This document shows positions 7,150-16,062 of a stretch of 64,000 nt of DNA, one piece after another. This DNA comes from Massilia eburnea. GTDB lineage: Bacteria; Pseudomonadota; Gammaproteobacteria; Burkholderiales; Burkholderiaceae_D. Numbering within the stretch: the stretch's first letter is position 1; every line of letters starts with the position of its first letter. The translations under genes and the position numbers were made by a program. The notes beneath the pieces are model-generated. The model searched no databases. It saw only the letters and a program-made list of their open reading frames with translations, and had not been told where the DNA came from. The stretch spans positions 16,820 through 80,819 of the forward strand of contig NZ_WNKX01000024.1 of NCBI RefSeq assembly GCF_009720745.1. Reading direction: 5' to 3'.

Positions 7150-8757
7150 TCAGCTGCGGCCAAGGCGCGGTACTTTGCGCCCCGCAGCGCCGGACGAATC
7201 GGCCTCGACCCGGAACACGCCGACCGCTTGCAGCAGGGCCGCCGATTGCTGCTGCATGCTGGCCGCCGCCGCGGCGGCCTGTTCCACCAGGGCGGCGTTC
7301 TGCTGCGTCACCGCATCCATCTGCGAAATCGCTTCGTTAACTTGCGCGATACCGGCGCTTTGCTCGTGGCTGGCGGTGCTGATCTCGTTGACGATCTGGC
7401 GCACGCGGTGCACGCTTTCCACCACTTCCTGCATGGTGCTGCCGGCCTGGGCGACCAGCGTGTTGCCGACGCCCACCGTTTCCACCGATGCCCCGATCAG
7501 GTCCTTGATCTCCTTGGCCGCCGCAGCGCTGCGCTGCGCGAGGTTGCGCACTTCCGATGCCACGACGGCGAAACCGCGGCCTTGTTCGCCGGCGCGCGCC
7601 GCCTCCACGGCGGCATTCAGGGCCAGGATATTGGTCTGGAAAGCGATGCCGTCAATCACGCTGATGATGTCCACAATCTTGCGCGAGGAGCTGTCGATGG
7701 AAGCCATGGTCTCCACCACCTGCGACACCACGGCGCCGCCTTTCTGCGCCACTTCCGATGCGTTGGCCGCCAGTTCGTTGGCGGTGCGCGCGCTGTCGGC
7801 GTTCTGGCGCACGGTGGCGGTGAGTTCCTCCATCGAGGCGGCCGTTTCTTCCAGCGAGCTGGCCTGGCTTTCCGTGCGCGCCGACAGGTCGCTGTTGCCG
7901 GCAGCGATCTCGCTTGAGGCGGTGGCGATGGTATCGGTTGCCGTGCGCACCGAGCTGACGATGCGCGCCAGGTCGTCGCGCATGCCTTTCAGGGCGTTGA
8001 CCATGCTGCTGTCGTCATCGCGCTTCACTTCGATCGGCACGGTCAGGTCGCCGCCGGCGATGCTGCGCGCAATCGAGGATGCGTAATCGGGTTCACCGCC
8101 CAGCTGGCGCAGCATGCCGCGTGCGATGAAGACGCCGATGCCGAGCAATACGGCAGCCAGCACCACGGCGCCCGCCGCAAACGTCATGGCGCGCCCGCGC
8201 ACGGTGGCATCGACCGTATCGACATACACGCCGGAGCCGAGGATCCAGCCCCATGGTTCAAATCCTTTGACGTAGGAGACCTTTTGCACCGGCTTGTCGC
8301 TGCCCGGCTTCGGCCACATGTAATCGACAGGGCCGGCGCCGGCCTTCTTGACCATGTTGACGAATTCTACAAACAGGAATTTCCCGGTCGGGTCCTTGTT
8401 GGTACTGAGGTCTTTGTTATCGAGCTCGGGTTTGATCGGATGCATGATCATCTTCGGCTGCATATCGTTCAGCCAGAAATATTCGCCGTTGCCATATCGC
8501 AACACCTTGATCGCTTCCATGGCCTTTTTCTGGGCTTCGGCGCGAGGCAGGGCGCCGCTGGCTTCCTGCTTTTGGTAATAGTCGAGTATGCCGTACGCGG
8601 TTTCGACCGCCTGCCGCACATTGCTAGTGCGTTCTTCGAGGATGAGCGTGCGTTCGGAAATGAGGAAGATTGCGGTAAGAATGATGATGCCGAGGATGGC
8701 CCCGGCGTTGAGCACTGCCAGCTTCTTCGCAATGCTCATCGACTGCGTGAAATTCAT
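7150..8757 (-). CDS. Methyl-accepting chemotaxis protein with single Cache sensor
   Basis: This 535-residue receptor has TM1 (residues about 12-33) and a periplasmic sCache_2-type domain (about 34-185, with 'LRYGNGEYFWLNDMQPKMIMHP' and 'WILGSGVYVDTV'). TM2 is at about 190-212, then HAMP, then the cytoplasmic signalling hairpin with the conserved tip 'DGIAFQTNILALNAAVEAAR'. There is no C-terminal NWETF-like pentapeptide for CheR/CheB docking. sCache_2 receptors usually bind small carboxylates or similar metabolites. No che genes lie nearby. It works in the polar receptor arrays through CheA/CheW encoded elsewhere. Confidence 0.95.
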   Translation of the reverse strand: MNFTQSMSIAKKLAVLNAGAILGIIILTAIFLISERTLILEERTSNVRQAVETAYGILDYYQKQEASGALPRAEAQKKAMEAIKVLRYGNGEYFWLNDMQPKMIMHPIKPELDNKDLSTNKDPTGKFLFVEFVNMVKKAGAGPVDYMWPKPGSDKPVQKVSYVKGFEPWGWILGSGVYVDTVDATVRGRAMTFAAGAVVLAAVLLGIGVFIARGMLRQLGGEPDYASSIARSIAGGDLTVPIEVKRDDDSSMVNALKGMRDDLARIVSSVRTATDTIATASSEIAAGNSDLSARTESQASSLEETAASMEELTATVRQNADSARTANELAANASEVAQKGGAVVSQVVETMASIDSSSRKIVDIISVIDGIAFQTNILALNAAVEAARAGEQGRGFAVVASEVRNLAQRSAAAAKEIKDLIGASVETVGVGNTLVAQAGSTMQEVVESVHRVRQIVNEISTASHEQSAGIAQVNEAISQMDAVTQQNAALVEQAAAAAASMQQQSAALLQAVGVFRVEADSSGAAGRKVPRLGRS

Positions 8758-8805
8758 GGTTTGCCTCCAGCTGTATCAATCTTTTTATGAACCCAGCATG
8801 GCACG

Positions 8806-8843
8806 GACCGTAGAAAAAGAAAAGGCCCTCGGTCGAGGGCCTT
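8806..8843 (-). terminator. Rho-independent terminator of the M28 peptidase gene
   Basis: On the minus strand, a 9-bp GC-rich stem (aaggccctc at 8822-8830 with gagggcctt at 8835-8843, 4-base loop) is followed by a run of T broken by C (complement of 8806-8821). It lies 20 bp past the stop of the M28 gene. Confidence 0.85.
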
Positions 8844-8862
8844 GGACTGCATTTACATTTTA

Positions 8863-10515
8863 TTATTTGGCGCGCTTGGCCGCGCTTTGGTCACGAATCG
8901 CGCGGAACTCGGAGTCGCTCGACCAGTTTGGCCAGGCCTTCGATTCGGCCAGGTCGCGGCCCAGGCTATACAGCACGCCCAGGTCGCGCGCCATGCCGGT
9001 GAACGGCCACTCGGCATGCCACTCGTCCGAAGGCTGGTGGTAGTTATGCTCGGTGTACGCTTCCTGTGCGGCCTTGCCAGCGGCCAGGCCGCCTTCGATC
9101 CAGTCTTCGCCGGAGTCGAGCGACAGTGCGGGCACGCCGCGCTTGGCCATCGAGAAGTGGTCGGAGCGGAAGAAGTAGCCGGCTTCGGTGTGCGGATCAG
9201 GCATATAGACGACGTCGACGGCCTTGAACTTGGCGATCAGCATATCCAGCAGGTCCAGCTTGGCGCTGCCGGAAATGGTGAAGTTGCGCGTCGGGCCGTA
9301 TGGGCTCAGGGCATCCATATTGATCATGCCGACGGTGGTCGCCAGCGGGTAGACCGGGTTGGCGGCGTAGTACTCGGAACCGAGCAAGCCTTTCTCTTCC
9401 GCAGTCACAGCCAGGAATACCACGCTGCGGCGCGGCGCAGGCGCCTTGCCGTACACGCGCGCCAGTTCCAGCAGGGCGGCGATGCCGGTGCCGTTGTCGA
9501 TGGCGCCGTTGTAGATCTTGTCGCCCTTGGCATCCGGTTCGCCGACGCCCAGGTGGTCCCAGTGGCCGCTGTAGATCACGGTTTCGTTGGGAGCGGTGGC
9601 GCCTTCGCGCACGCCCAGCACGTTCTTCGACTTGATCACTTGCGTGTCCACAGCGTAGTGGGCCGACAGGCTCACGCCTTTCAGTTCCATCGGCTTGAAG
9701 TCGCGCGTCTGCGCCTGCTTCTTGGCCGCTTCGAAATCGAGGCCGGCGCGCTTGAACAGGTCTGCCGCCACGTCGCGCTGGATCCAGGCTTCCATCGGCG
9801 CATGCGCCTTGGCTGCATCTTTGCGCACGATGTCGTACATGGTGTTGGTGTTGGAATTCTTTACGGTCGCCCAGCCGTAGGAAGCTGGCGCGGTTTCGTG
9901 CACGATCAGGGTGCCGATTGCGCCCTGGCGCGCCATTTCTTCGTACTTGTAGGTCCAGCGGCCGTAGTAGGTCATTGCCTTGCCGCCGAAATCGCCTTCG
10001 CCGGTTTCGAAGTCCGGGTCGTTGATCAGCACCACGGCCAGCTTGCCCTTCAGGTTCATGCCCTTGAAGTCGTTCCATTTGCGCTCAGGCGCGTTCACGC
10101 CGTAGCCGACGAACACCAGCGGCGCTTTGTCGAAGTCCACGCGCTTGGCGCCATTCATCGCCGCGCGTACCGCGATCTGCTCGCCTTGCGCGAACGGGAT
10201 GCTGTCTTTGCCGGCTTGCGCCTTCAGCGTCATCGGGCCCTTGATTTCAAAACGGCCCAGCGGCACTTCCTGGTACCAGCTGCGCTTGCCCTTGACCATG
10301 TCGCCGCCCGGTTTCAGGCCGGCTGCTTCGAATTGTTTGGCGATGTATTCGGTGGCCTTTACTTCGCCGGCGGTGTTCGGGCCGCGGCCTTCGAATTCAT
10401 CGGATGCCAAAACTTTAACGTCTTGCGACAGGTGCTGGGGATCGATCTTAGGCACGTCTTGCGCATGCGCTGCGGTAACAGCGAGTAGCACGGTGGCCAG
10501 CGCGGTATGTTTCAC
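8863..10515 (-). CDS. Exported M28 family zinc metallopeptidase
   Basis: The 550-residue precursor starts with a signal peptide (MKHTALATVLLAVTAAHAQ). Zinc-ligand segments of the M28 family are in order: 'YSGHWDHLGVG' (His), 'GAIDNGTGIAALLELARVY' (Asp), 'AVTAEEKGLLGSEYY' (catalytic and ligand Glu pair), 'MINMDAL' (Asp) and 'SDHFSMAKRGVPAL' (His). A protease-associated-like insert lies before the catalytic part ('PLVFVGYGVNAPERKWNDFKG'). Members are aminopeptidases acting in the periplasm or outside the cell. A terminator follows. The M13 peptidase gene is divergent on the other side of a 178-bp gap. Confidence 0.93.
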   Translation of the reverse strand: MKHTALATVLLAVTAAHAQDVPKIDPQHLSQDVKVLASDEFEGRGPNTAGEVKATEYIAKQFEAAGLKPGGDMVKGKRSWYQEVPLGRFEIKGPMTLKAQAGKDSIPFAQGEQIAVRAAMNGAKRVDFDKAPLVFVGYGVNAPERKWNDFKGMNLKGKLAVVLINDPDFETGEGDFGGKAMTYYGRWTYKYEEMARQGAIGTLIVHETAPASYGWATVKNSNTNTMYDIVRKDAAKAHAPMEAWIQRDVAADLFKRAGLDFEAAKKQAQTRDFKPMELKGVSLSAHYAVDTQVIKSKNVLGVREGATAPNETVIYSGHWDHLGVGEPDAKGDKIYNGAIDNGTGIAALLELARVYGKAPAPRRSVVFLAVTAEEKGLLGSEYYAANPVYPLATTVGMINMDALSPYGPTRNFTISGSAKLDLLDMLIAKFKAVDVVYMPDPHTEAGYFFRSDHFSMAKRGVPALSLDSGEDWIEGGLAAGKAAQEAYTEHNYHQPSDEWHAEWPFTGMARDLGVLYSLGRDLAESKAWPNWSSDSEFRAIRDQSAAKRAK

Positions 10516-10693
10516 TGGTAACCTCCTGGGATGGGTGAATGGGACTAAAACCCGGCAAGTATCGGCTTTGCGCGGCCGCAGGTCAAATTCCCGTGGCTGT
10601 GTAACACAGTGTTGCTGGAACGGCCGCAGCCGCCCGGGCGGGCCTCGCCTGCGGCATACTTCGCATGATTTTTTTTCACCGGAGCTTTAACGA

Positions 10694-12718
10694 ATGAAAC
10701 GCACAATCCTCGGCAGCCTGATTTTTGGCCTGGTTTGTTCCCACGCTTTCGCAGCGGACCTGCAATCGGGCATCGACAAGGCCGGCATCGACCAGCAAGT
10801 CCGCGCGCAGGACGACTTTTTCCGCTACTCGCAAGGCAAGTGGCTGAGCGACGTGGAGATCCCGGCAGACCGTTCGAGCTGGGGGGCGTTCAACGTAGCG
10901 CAGGAAAAGGTGGAAGGCCAGCTGCGTTCCATCATCGAAAAGGCGGAGCAGGACAAGACGCGCCAGCCAGGTTCCGATGCGCAGAAGATCGGCGACTATT
11001 ACGCCAGCTTCATGGACCAGGCGCGCCGCGACGCACTGGGCCTGAAACCGCTGAACGAGGAACGCGCCCGCATCGCCGCGCTGTCCGACAAGAAGGGCAT
11101 CGCCACGCTGGCGGCGCACCTGGAGAGCATTGCCAACGCCTCCCCGCTCGACATGAGCGTGCGCCAGGACGCGAGGGATTCGACGCGTTACGTGGTCGGC
11201 ATCCACCAGTCCGGGCTGGGTTTGCCGAGCCGCGACTACTTCCTGTCCGATAAGGATGCGCGCCTGAGCGACATCCGCGCCAAGTACCAGCTGCACGTGG
11301 AAAAAATGCTGGCGCTCGCCGGCCATGCGCAAGCGGCGCAGGAAGCGGCGCAGATCGTGGCGCTGGAAACCGACATCGCCCGGGCCCAATGGTCCGGCGT
11401 ACAAAACCGCGACCCGGTCAAAACCTACAACAAACTGTCGCTGGCCGAACTGAAAGCGCTGATGCCAGGCTTTGACTGGGACGCCTACCTGAAGGGCGCT
11501 GGCGTAGCGGGCAAGATCGATTCCGTGATCGTCGGCCAGCCAAGTTTCCTCGCTGCGCTGGACAAGCTGATTGACGCCACCCCGCTGCCGGTGTGGAAGG
11601 CTTACTTCGAATTCCACCTGGTCAGCTCCTTCGCGCCTTACCTGTCGCAAGACTTTGTGGACGAGAACTTCGCCTTCCGCGGCGGCGTGCTGGCTGGTAC
11701 CAAGGAAAACCGTTCGCTGCAAAAGCGCGCGATCGCGGAAGTAAACCGCGAACTGGGCGAAATGGTGGGCAAGGCCTATGTCCAGGAATACTTCCCTGCC
11801 GAGCGCAAGCAGCAGGTGCTGGAAATGGCGCAGAACTTCATCATCGCCTTCCGCGAAGGCATCGACACGCTGGAGTGGATGAGCCCGGAAACCAAATTGC
11901 AGGCAAAAGCCAAGCTGGCCAAGATCAACGTCAAGGTCGGCTACCCGGACAAATGGCGCGACTATTCCCGGCTGACGGTGGAGCGCAACGACCTGGTCGG
12001 CAACATCCTGCGCTCGCGCGAATTCGCCCACAAGCTCGCTGTCGAAAAGCTGGGCAAGCCGGTGGACCGCGCGGCATGGAGCATGACGCCGCAAACCGTC
12101 AACGCCTATTACAGCCAGACGTTGAACGAGGTGGTCTTCCCGGCGGCCCGCCTGCAAGACCCGCTGTTTGACCCGAAGGCGGAACCGGCCATCAACTACG
12201 GTGCGGTGGGCATCTCCATCGGCCACGAAATCAGCCACGCCTTCGACGACAAAGGTTCGCAATACGACGGCGAAGGCAACCTGCGCAACTGGTGGACCAA
12301 GGAAGACGGCGAGAAGTTCGCGGCGCGCGGCAAGATGCTGGTGGCGCAATACAACGGCTACAGCCCTGTCCCCGGCTACAATGTCAATGGCGAGTTGACC
12401 CTGGGCGAAAACATCGCCGACAACGCAGGCTTGATCATGGCCACCCGCGCCTACAAGATCTACCTGAAAGGCAAACCCGCCCCGGTCATCGATGGCTACA
12501 CTGCCGAACAGCGCATCTTCCTGGGCATGGCGCAAGCCCGCCGCGGCAAGGCGCGCGACGCGGCGCTGATCCAGCAGGTGAAGTCCGACCCGCACTCGCC
12601 GTCCGAATTCCGCGTCAACGGCAGCCTGAAAAACCACCCCGGCTTCTACGACGCCTTCGGCGTGAAAGAGGGCGACAAGATGTACCTGCCGCCGGACCAG
12701 CGCGTGATCTTCTGGTAA
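10694..12718 (+). CDS. Exported M13 family metallopeptidase (neprilysin-like)
   Basis: This 674-residue protein has a signal peptide ending ...SHAFA, then the long N-terminal helical domain of M13 peptidases ('DDFFRYSQGKWL'). The zinc site is H511-E-I-S-H515 in 'ISIGHEISHAFDDKGSQYD', with the third ligand in 'LGENIADNAGL' and the family C-terminus 'HSPSEFRVNGSLKNHPGFYDAFGVKEGDKMY'. Bacterial PepO-type enzymes are oligopeptidases. It sits divergently from the M28 gene, which suggests joint peptide scavenging. ATG 10694 follows 'ccggag' by several bases. Confidence 0.95.
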   Translation: MKRTILGSLIFGLVCSHAFAADLQSGIDKAGIDQQVRAQDDFFRYSQGKWLSDVEIPADRSSWGAFNVAQEKVEGQLRSIIEKAEQDKTRQPGSDAQKIGDYYASFMDQARRDALGLKPLNEERARIAALSDKKGIATLAAHLESIANASPLDMSVRQDARDSTRYVVGIHQSGLGLPSRDYFLSDKDARLSDIRAKYQLHVEKMLALAGHAQAAQEAAQIVALETDIARAQWSGVQNRDPVKTYNKLSLAELKALMPGFDWDAYLKGAGVAGKIDSVIVGQPSFLAALDKLIDATPLPVWKAYFEFHLVSSFAPYLSQDFVDENFAFRGGVLAGTKENRSLQKRAIAEVNRELGEMVGKAYVQEYFPAERKQQVLEMAQNFIIAFREGIDTLEWMSPETKLQAKAKLAKINVKVGYPDKWRDYSRLTVERNDLVGNILRSREFAHKLAVEKLGKPVDRAAWSMTPQTVNAYYSQTLNEVVFPAARLQDPLFDPKAEPAINYGAVGISIGHEISHAFDDKGSQYDGEGNLRNWWTKEDGEKFAARGKMLVAQYNGYSPVPGYNVNGELTLGENIADNAGLIMATRAYKIYLKGKPAPVIDGYTAEQRIFLGMAQARRGKARDAALIQQVKSDPHSPSEFRVNGSLKNHPGFYDAFGVKEGDKMYLPPDQRVIFW

Positions 12719-12731
12719 TCGCTAGCACCTA

Positions 12732-12816
12732 AAAAGTCGGGGTCAGCTCCGGCAATCGGACACAAATTTCGCATCGCGAAATTTGTGTCCGATTGCCAGA
12801 GCTGACCCCGACTTTT
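12732..12816. repeat. Long imperfect palindrome (REPIN-like element / bidirectional terminator)
   Basis: Two nested arm pairs form one very long hairpin. The outer arms, 17 bp, are at 12732-12748 and 12800-12816. The inner arms, 22 bp, are at 12751-12772 and 12776-12797. A 2x2 mismatch separates the pairs and the loop is 3 bases. The outer arms contain ggggtcagct/agctgacccc and end in A and T runs, so the transcript could terminate in both directions between the convergent M13 and trhP genes. A dispersed repeat family is suspected from the GGTCAG core, which recurs in another hairpin at 36693. Confidence 0.75.
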
Positions 12817-12822
12817 ATCTTG

Positions 12823-14118
12823 CTACAGGTAGCGCGACAGGAGTGCGCCATCCAGCCATTCATCGAGCTGGATGCGCACGATGTGGCCGCTGCCTGGGGC
12901 TACCGCGATATCGCTGCCATCATCCGCCAGCAGGCGGTCCAAGGTGATATCGCGGTTGCCGCTTGGGTGCATCACCTCAATGCGATCGCCCACCGCGAAA
13001 TGGTTCTTCACATCGACGCGCGCCCAGCCGTTCTCCATCCCGATCACGTCCCCGACATACTGGCTGCGGTCCGTCTCCGACGCGCCGCGCATGTAATTCT
13101 GGTGCTCCTGCGTGTGGTGGCGCTGGTAGAAGCCGTCCGTGTAGCCGCGGTTGGCCAGGCCTTGCAGCTGGCCGAGCAGGCTTTCGTCGAAAGGGCGGCC
13201 GGCGAGCGCGTCGTCGATGGCCTTGCGGTAGACCTGCGCCGTGCGCGCGGCGTAGTAAGCGGACTTGGTGCGGCCTTCCACCTTGAGTGAGGTGACGCCG
13301 ATTTTCACCAGGCGCTCGACGTGCTCCACCGCGCGCAAGTCCTTTGAATTCATGATGTAGGTGCCGTGTTCGTCCTCGAAGATCGGCATCAGCTGGCCGG
13401 GACGGCCGGCTTCTTCCAGCAGGTAGGTCTGGCTGGCGAGCGGGTGGCGCGGCTGCTGGTGCAGCACAGAGATGTCGCCAGTCGCGTCCGGGCAGCCTTC
13501 GCCGACCTTGTAGTCCCAGCGGCAGGCATTGGTGCAGGTACCCTGGTTGGCGTCGCGGTGGTTGAAGTAGCCGGAGAGCAGGCAGCGGCCCGAGTAGGCC
13601 ATGCACAGGGCGCCGTGCACGAACACTTCCAGCTCCATGTCGGGGCAGCGCTGGCGGATTTCCTCGATCTCGTCGAGCGACAGTTCGCGCGACAGGATCA
13701 CGCGCGTCAGGCCCAGGCGCTGCCAGAACTTCACGTCGGCCCAGTTGACGGCATTGGCCTGCACCGACAGGTGGATCGGCATATCCGGCCATTCTTCGCG
13801 CACCATCATGATCAGGCCTGGGTCGGCCATGATCAGCGCATCGGGCTTCATGGCGATGACCGGCGCCATATCGCGCAGGTAGGTCTTGAGCTTGGAATTG
13901 TGGGCGAAGATATTGCTGGCCACGAAGAACTGCTTGCCGCGTGCGTGGGCGCCGTCAATGCCTTGCTGCAGCGCCTGCAGGGTGGAGAAATCGTTATTCC
14001 TCACGCGCAGGCTGTAGCGGGGCTGGCCTGCGTAGACGGCGTCGGCGCCGTAATCGAAGGCGGCGTTCATTTTCGCCAGGGAGCCGGCGGGCAGGAGGAG
14101 TTCGGGGGCGGTCAGCAT
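12823..14118 (-). CDS. trhP: U32 family protein, tRNA 5-hydroxyuridine synthesis TrhP/YegQ-like
   Basis: The start is placed at the ATG at 14116-14118 (MLTAPELLLPAGSLAKMNAA), the usual start in this family. The 22 codons upstream look non-coding. The 431-residue protein carries the U32 signature 'ELEVFVHGALCMAYSGRCLLSGYF' and the later Cys pair 'GTCTNACRW', the expected iron-sulfur ligands. The collagenase-like fold begins with 'YGADAVYAG'. E. coli YegQ (TrhP) is close to this length and takes part in prephenate-dependent 5-hydroxylation of tRNA wobble uridine. The older annotation is 'U32 peptidase'. There is no clear ribosome site at this start. Confidence 0.88.
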   Translation of the reverse strand: MLTAPELLLPAGSLAKMNAAFDYGADAVYAGQPRYSLRVRNNDFSTLQALQQGIDGAHARGKQFFVASNIFAHNSKLKTYLRDMAPVIAMKPDALIMADPGLIMMVREEWPDMPIHLSVQANAVNWADVKFWQRLGLTRVILSRELSLDEIEEIRQRCPDMELEVFVHGALCMAYSGRCLLSGYFNHRDANQGTCTNACRWDYKVGEGCPDATGDISVLHQQPRHPLASQTYLLEEAGRPGQLMPIFEDEHGTYIMNSKDLRAVEHVERLVKIGVTSLKVEGRTKSAYYAARTAQVYRKAIDDALAGRPFDESLLGQLQGLANRGYTDGFYQRHHTQEHQNYMRGASETDRSQYVGDVIGMENGWARVDVKNHFAVGDRIEVMHPSGNRDITLDRLLADDGSDIAVAPGSGHIVRIQLDEWLDGALLSRYL

Positions 14119-14252
14119 GAGAGGCAAAATGCGCAAGCATAGCCATGCCGCCACGGCCCCGCCATGACCTGGATCAAATTTCAAGTTGTTAATTGACTGT
14201 CGGTGGCCGGGTGCTACATTGGTTGGACAACCTTGCCCGAAAGGATGTCGCC

Positions 14253-14714
14253 ATGAAGCTGCGTTCTTGCAAGTTATGCCCCCTCCTGGCCCTTGCCCTT
14301 GCCCTTGCTGGTTGCGTGACGATGTCGCCTGCGCCGGTGCGCATGATTGCCGTCGATGCCGCGCCCAAGGCGATCGGCCCGTATTCGCAGGCCGTGGCCG
14401 CGAATGGCTTCGTCTACACCTCGGGCGTGATCCCGCGCGATGCGGCGGGCCAGGTCATGCAAGGCGACATCCAGCCGCAGGTCAACCGCGTATTCGATGT
14501 GCAGGAGGCGGTGCTGGCCGGGGCAGACTGCAGCTTGAAAGACGTGGTCAAAGTGACGGTCTATATGACGGAGCTGGGCGACTTCGCCAAAATGAACGAG
14601 GCTTATGGCAAACGCTTCGGCGACCATCGCCCGGCCCGTACCACCATCCAGGCTGCGAAGCTGCCAGCCGGGGCGGCTCTCGAAATCGATATGGTGGCGG
14701 CTTGCGGGCGTTAG
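14253..14714 (+). CDS. RidA family protein carrying a lipoprotein signal
   Basis: The start is the ATG at 14253, preceded by 'aaggatgtc'. The 153-residue product begins MKLRSCKLCPLLALALALAG and continues directly to Cys21, a lipobox (LAGC). The rest is a complete RidA/YjgF domain: 'DAAPKAIGPYSQAV', 'YTSGVIPRDAAG', 'VNRVFDVQEAVLAGAD', 'VTVYMTELGDFAKMNEAYG' and 'PARTTIQAAKLPAGAALEID'. The Arg in PARTT is the residue required for imine hydrolysis in RidA. RidA proteins are normally cytosolic deaminases of reactive enamines, so a lipoprotein form would act in the periplasm. Confidence 0.85.
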   Translation: MKLRSCKLCPLLALALALAGCVTMSPAPVRMIAVDAAPKAIGPYSQAVAANGFVYTSGVIPRDAAGQVMQGDIQPQVNRVFDVQEAVLAGADCSLKDVVKVTVYMTELGDFAKMNEAYGKRFGDHRPARTTIQAAKLPAGAALEIDMVAACGR

Positions 14715-14716
14715 CT

Positions 14717-15481
14717 TTAGCGAAGCTCGCCGTACAGGGCGAGGAATTCCTGGCTTAGCTTATGGCTGCGGTCCAGGTGGATCATCGGCAGGTTGCGCTC
14801 ATGCGATTCGCGAATGCGGATCGAGCTTGAGAGCTTGTTCTCGAATACCGGCAGGCCTTCTTCCTTGAGCTGGTCCACCATGCGCTGCGGCAGGTTGGCG
14901 CGCGGCTGGAACTGGTTGACCACGATGCCTTCGATCTGCAGGTTCGGATTGTGGTCGGCCTTGATCTCTTTCACGTTGTTGACCAGGGTGTACAGCGCCT
15001 GGCGCGAAAAGTCGTCGCAGTCGAAGGGAATCAGGCAGCTGTCGGCGGCGATCAGGGCCGACTGGGTGAAGAAGTTGTAGGCCGGCGGCGTGTCGACGAA
15101 GATTTCGTCGTAGTCCTTTTCCAGTTCGTTCAGCGTGTCGCGCAGCTTGTAGATCTTGTGGCGCGACTCGAGCTTCGATTGCAGGTCGCCCAGTTCCGGG
15201 TGCGCCAGCATGATGGACAGGTTGTCGAAGGGCGTGGCGTGCACGTATTCGCCGGCCGGCTTGGCGAACATGCTGAAGCTGAGCATCTGTTCGAAGTAGG
15301 CGCCCAGGGTGGGCGCCATGTCCCGCGTCGCCGCGCCGAGCACATAGCGGCTACTGTTGCACTGCGGGTCGATGTCGATCAGGAGCGTGCGCTTGCCATG
15401 GTGCGCCGCAATGGCCGCCAGGTTCACCGCAATGGTCGATTTACCGACTCCGCCCTTCTGGTTGAAGATAACGCGCTTCAT
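14717..15481 (-). CDS. ParA family ATPase (orphan)
   Basis: The 254-residue protein starts with the deviant Walker A motif 'NQKGGVGKSTIAVNLA' (residues about 7-22). Walker A' is 'LLIDIDPQCNSS' and Walker B is 'DEIFVDTPPAYN', all of ParA/MinD type. No ParB or centromere-like repeat lies beside it, so it is unlikely to be a chromosomal or plasmid partition pair by itself. Orphan ParA-like ATPases position protein clusters such as chemoreceptors or polar complexes. The ATG at 15481 follows 'gccagcag' on the minus strand. It ends 3 bp from the stop of the convergent RidA gene. Confidence 0.9.
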   Translation of the reverse strand: MKRVIFNQKGGVGKSTIAVNLAAIAAHHGKRTLLIDIDPQCNSSRYVLGAATRDMAPTLGAYFEQMLSFSMFAKPAGEYVHATPFDNLSIMLAHPELGDLQSKLESRHKIYKLRDTLNELEKDYDEIFVDTPPAYNFFTQSALIAADSCLIPFDCDDFSRQALYTLVNNVKEIKADHNPNLQIEGIVVNQFQPRANLPQRMVDQLKEEGLPVFENKLSSSIRIRESHERNLPMIHLDRSHKLSQEFLALYGELR

Positions 15482-15548
15482 CTGCTGGCCTCCGCATGGC
15501 TAAGATTGCATCGATTCTAGCATGATGCGGTGCAGCAAACGCAAGCTT

Positions 15549-16028
15549 TCAAACCATGTGGCAGGAAGTCGACTCCATGATGCCTTTCAGGTAGCCGCGG
15601 CGTACTTTGCCGGCCAGGACCGCCGCTTGCGCATGGCGCGATTGGCGCTCCGCGCCACTCAGCTTGCGCAGCCAGCCGCGGAAGGGGATGGCGCCTTCCA
15701 CCGTGTTTTGCAGGGCGCCAGTGGCAGCGTTGCCCAGGGCTTCGCGCCCCTGGTCCATGTGGCCCAGTTTTTCTTCAGGGACGTCGAGGTCCGGGCCCAG
15801 CTGTTCATCCAGGTCAGCAACCTGCTGCTGCAGGGAGGTACAGCTCATGTCGGAAGGGACCTTGTACGGGTTGCCCATCGCGTCGCGCAGCACGCCGGGG
15901 ATTTCCACCTTGCTGATATTGAGGTCGCGCAGCGGCGTCTTCGAAATTTCCTGGATGCGGTCCTGCTCTTTTTGGGTGGCGCACGCGCTCAGGGACAGCA
16001 CGGCCATGGCCAGTATCAGACGTTGCAT
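15549..16028 (-). CDS. Hypothetical lipoprotein
   Basis: The 159-residue precursor has a short signal with lipobox (MQRLILAMAVLSLSAC, Cys16), so the mature protein is probably lipid-anchored. The remainder is polar, with 'RDLNISKVEIPGVLRDAMGNPY', 'DMSCTSLQQQVADLDEQLGPDLDVP' (helical, likely coiled coil), a glycine/alanine-rich stretch near residues 97-112 ('ALGNAATGALQNTVEGAIPF') and two later Cys residues (C62 and C156). I do not recognise a family. It lies upstream of a ParA-like gene and downstream of a LytTR regulator, on the same strand. Confidence 0.7.
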   Translation of the reverse strand: MQRLILAMAVLSLSACATQKEQDRIQEISKTPLRDLNISKVEIPGVLRDAMGNPYKVPSDMSCTSLQQQVADLDEQLGPDLDVPEEKLGHMDQGREALGNAATGALQNTVEGAIPFRGWLRKLSGAERQSRHAQAAVLAGKVRRGYLKGIMESTSCHMV

Positions 16029-16062
16029 AGATCCTGAATGGTTAAGAAAAATGCAAGTATAA

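Noticed and set aside
10676..12637. 653-codon open frame on the minus strand
   Set aside because: It lies wholly antisense to the M13 peptidase gene, whose motifs are intact, and it is rich in Val/Ala/Gln/Arg as expected for the complement of GC-rich coding DNA.
14717..15481. Possible replication/partition locus
   Set aside because: A ParA-like ATPase alone, without ParB, parS-like repeats or a replication gene, does not support an origin or plasmid.
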